DNA of 5,879 nucleotides, taken from the NCBI GenBank assembly GCA_937901185.1, contig CALCHR010000202.1, positions 1 through 5,879 of the forward strand, in the 5' to 3' direction. Shown piece after piece: positions 4,511 through 5,879 of the stretch. Every line of letters begins with the position of its first letter. The stretch's first letter is position 1. Source of the DNA: an uncultured Bacteroidales bacterium. Its GTDB lineage: Bacteria; Bacteroidota; Bacteroidia; Bacteroidales; Bacteroidaceae. The position numbers and the translations under genes were made by a program. The notes under the pieces are model-generated. The model did no database searches. It saw only the letters and a program-made list of their open reading frames with translations, and was not told the DNA's origin.

Positions 4511-5626
4511 ATGTTAGGAAAACAACACGACAAGGTTATAAAGTCTCAGTCAAACAAAGCGCCCTATTCAAATTGTTTGAATTGTGGAGCAGAACTGCAG
4601 GGAAAGTATTGTCATGCCTGCGGACAAGAGGCGGTGGGAATGGTGCCCAGCATCAAGAAGTTTATTATGGTCTATGTGAACCACACATTTGTGTGGGACC
4701 CCCGTTTCTTCCGTACGCTGAAACTATTGGTGACGCATCCGGGGCGACTCACTAACGAGTATATCTCCGGTAAACACCACGGACAGGAGCATCCCATTAA
4801 GCTAAACATGTTTCTGCTCTTTATCTTCATTACGCTTTTTGTGTTCTGTTCTAGTCCTACGAGGTTGAACAACTTGGATAATGTTACAAAAGTTCTCTCT
4901 CCATCCCTTCAGCTACGTGAGTATGTCCAGAATGCGGCGAATGCAGAGAAACTCAAGACAAGTTTGCGTGACACAATTTTGCTGTACGCTCCATTGAAAT
5001 TGAATCAGGAGTATGACAGCATCATTGCTCATGTAGAAACGATTGAGGCTGCCGAGGGCCTAGCGCTCGACAAATGGAAGGCAGTTGTGCCGCACGTGCT
5101 CATTGAAGATAGTGTCATCGTTCCCGGCGAGGAGGAAGATTCTTATCATTTTGAAATGGAGACTGTAGGGCAGATAGAGGAGATCGCGATGGTTATTTTT
5201 TTATGGGAGCAGATGGTAAAGATTTTTACGAAGTACTTCCCGATGTTTGTCTTGTTCACAGCGCCATTGGTGGCAATCTTTTTGCGCATTGTGCAGCGCA
5301 AGGATAATCGTCCCCATATTCATCACCTTGTTTTCTCGCTTCACTACACAGCATTTCTTGAGTTGCTCATACTGTTCATCTATGTGTTGTATCTCACCGT
5401 AGCTCCCCCGGTAGGGCTACTGCAATGGGTGCTCCTCATAGGTTCGTGCGCCTATCTTACGCTTACTCTCCGCAATGTCTATGGCGTAAGACCATGGGCG
5501 AAGGCTATTGCAAAGGCTGTCCTTACAACCCTGTATTATCTCTTCATCATCTTGTTGCTGTTCATTGTTATATTCTTAGTTGCACTCGTAATTACGGCTA
5601 TTCATATAGCTATAGCAGAACAATAA
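4511..5626 (+). CDS. DUF3667 integral membrane protein with N-terminal zinc ribbon
   Basis: The 371-residue product matches DUF3667, a Bacteroidota-rich membrane family of unknown function. A zinc ribbon stands first: C22-x2-C25-x8-C34-x2-C37 (NCLNCGAELQ...YCHACGQE). The family core follows: an amphipathic stretch, FVWDPRFFRTLKLLVTHPG (residues 60-78) and the EYISGKHH block (83-90) before the first membrane helix (98-114). A loop of about 120 residues (115-236), acidic near 199-225, separates it from further helices at about 240-259, 277-297, 301-320 and 335-368; the last is long and may be two. HxHH at 269-272 could also bind metal. The ribbon is expected in the cytoplasm. The ATG at 4511 is the only start that keeps the ribbon; the leader is A/T-rich without a Shine-Dalgarno run. 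The 245-base gap before it and the hairpins there suggest its own promoter or processed read-through, but I found no exact TAnnTTTG. The family assignment is firm; the role is not known. Confidence 0.92.
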   Translation: MLGKQHDKVIKSQSNKAPYSNCLNCGAELQGKYCHACGQEAVGMVPSIKKFIMVYVNHTFVWDPRFFRTLKLLVTHPGRLTNEYISGKHHGQEHPIKLNMFLLFIFITLFVFCSSPTRLNNLDNVTKVLSPSLQLREYVQNAANAEKLKTSLRDTILLYAPLKLNQEYDSIIAHVETIEAAEGLALDKWKAVVPHVLIEDSVIVPGEEEDSYHFEMETVGQIEEIAMVIFLWEQMVKIFTKYFPMFVLFTAPLVAIFLRIVQRKDNRPHIHHLVFSLHYTAFLELLILFIYVLYLTVAPPVGLLQWVLLIGSCAYLTLTLRNVYGVRPWAKAIAKAVLTTLYYLFIILLLFIVIFLVALVITAIHIAIAEQ

Positions 5627-5674
5627 GCAGGGTAGATTGGTGCATAGCGCATCCTATTTTCCTACTTGCAACAA

Positions 5675-5743
5675 ATGAAGCAAAGATTTTATTCTGTGGG
5701 CATTCCATTCGTCTGTTTACATCTGATGGACCTGCCTGCTTAG
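5675..5743 (+). CDS. Doubtful 22-codon micro-ORF before the terminator
   Basis: ATG at 5675 opens a 22-codon frame beginning MKQRFYSVGIPF and ending at TAG (5741-5743), 31 bases before the terminator stem. The A/T-rich lead-in (GCAACAA) is like those of the real genes. It shows no run of one amino acid as expected in a classical leader peptide. It may be chance in the 3' untranslated region of the DUF3667 gene. Confidence 0.12.
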   Translation: MKQRFYSVGIPFVCLHLMDLPA

Positions 5744-5774
5744 GTTAAAATCTTAATATTAGCTTTAATCCCTC

Positions 5775-5816
5775 GCCGTGGCAATGCTCAAATCGGAGCG
5801 CTGCCACGGCTTTTTT
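5775..5816 (+). terminator. Strong intrinsic terminator
   Basis: GCCGTGGCA (5775-5783) pairs perfectly with TGCCACGGC (5802-5810), GCTC (5786-5789) extends the stem with GAGC (5796-5799), and six T follow directly (5811-5816). The T run is on the plus strand only, so it ends plus-strand transcripts. It lies 148 bases past the DUF3667 stop codon, giving that gene an unusually long 3' tail unless a separate short transcript starts in between. Confidence 0.93.
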
Positions 5817-5831
5817 CTGCTTTCTAATCGC

Positions 5832-5879
5832 CTGAAAATCAAGGGTCATTTTCGGGCGTTTCTTAGGTAAAAGCTAGGT
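5832..5879 (+). repeat. Right copy of the dispersed repeat, cut by the window end
   Basis: This is the partner of the repeat at 112-157, in the same orientation: CTGAAAATCAAGGG, then ATTTTCGGGCGTTTCTTAG and GTAAAAGCTAGG. It begins 15 bases after the terminator T run and runs off the window, so its full extent is unknown. Confidence 0.5.

Noticed and set aside
5425..5748. Plus-strand open frame overlapping the end of the DUF3667 gene
   Set aside because: It is the +1 frame of the hydrophobic tail region and yields a Tyr/Ser/Cys-rich product without family resemblance.

Overview
The window looks like chromosomal DNA of a Bacteroidota member, most likely order Bacteroidales. The signs are: start codons preceded by A/T-rich leaders without a Shine-Dalgarno run; matches to the Bacteroides -7 promoter element TAnnTTTG; a periplasmic-TPR / transmembrane / cytoplasmic-HTH regulator of the Bacteroidota type; a secreted protein with a carboxypeptidase-regulatory-like domain; a TRL-like lipoprotein; and a DUF3667 membrane protein. 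I cannot name genus or species. No tRNA, rRNA, CRISPR array, transposase or integrase was found.

Layout. Bases 1-245 are non-coding and full of short repeats built on ACTAAGAA / TTCTTAGT, with a G-rich tract and a 16-bp inverted repeat. Bases 246-2204 (minus) encode a 652-residue membrane-anchored TPR/HTH regulator. Bases 2205-2813 form a long divergent intergenic region holding promoter-like elements on both strands, a 14-bp palindrome, a 12-bp tandem repeat that shares a GTTTACA core with the palindrome, and a doubtful 35-codon ORF on the minus strand. Three plus-strand genes follow: an exported protein of 363 residues (2814-3905), a 96-residue TRL-like lipoprotein (3975-4265) and a 371-residue DUF3667 membrane protein (4511-5626). 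The 245-bp gap before the last gene holds two hairpins. A strong intrinsic terminator lies at 5775-5816, and the window ends in a second copy of the repeat seen near its left end.

How it may work together (inference): all four proteins belong to the cell envelope. The regulator is transcribed away from the exported protein gene, and their shared control region has repeated GTTTACA motifs, so the regulator could sense a periplasmic signal and control itself and the plus-strand genes. Nothing in the sequence proves this. The roles of the exported protein, the TRL lipoprotein and the DUF3667 protein are unknown. I see no clear sign of a defence system, secretion machine or biosynthetic cluster; the best leads are the uncharacterised envelope genes, the shared motif in the divergent promoter region and the repeat family bordering the block.
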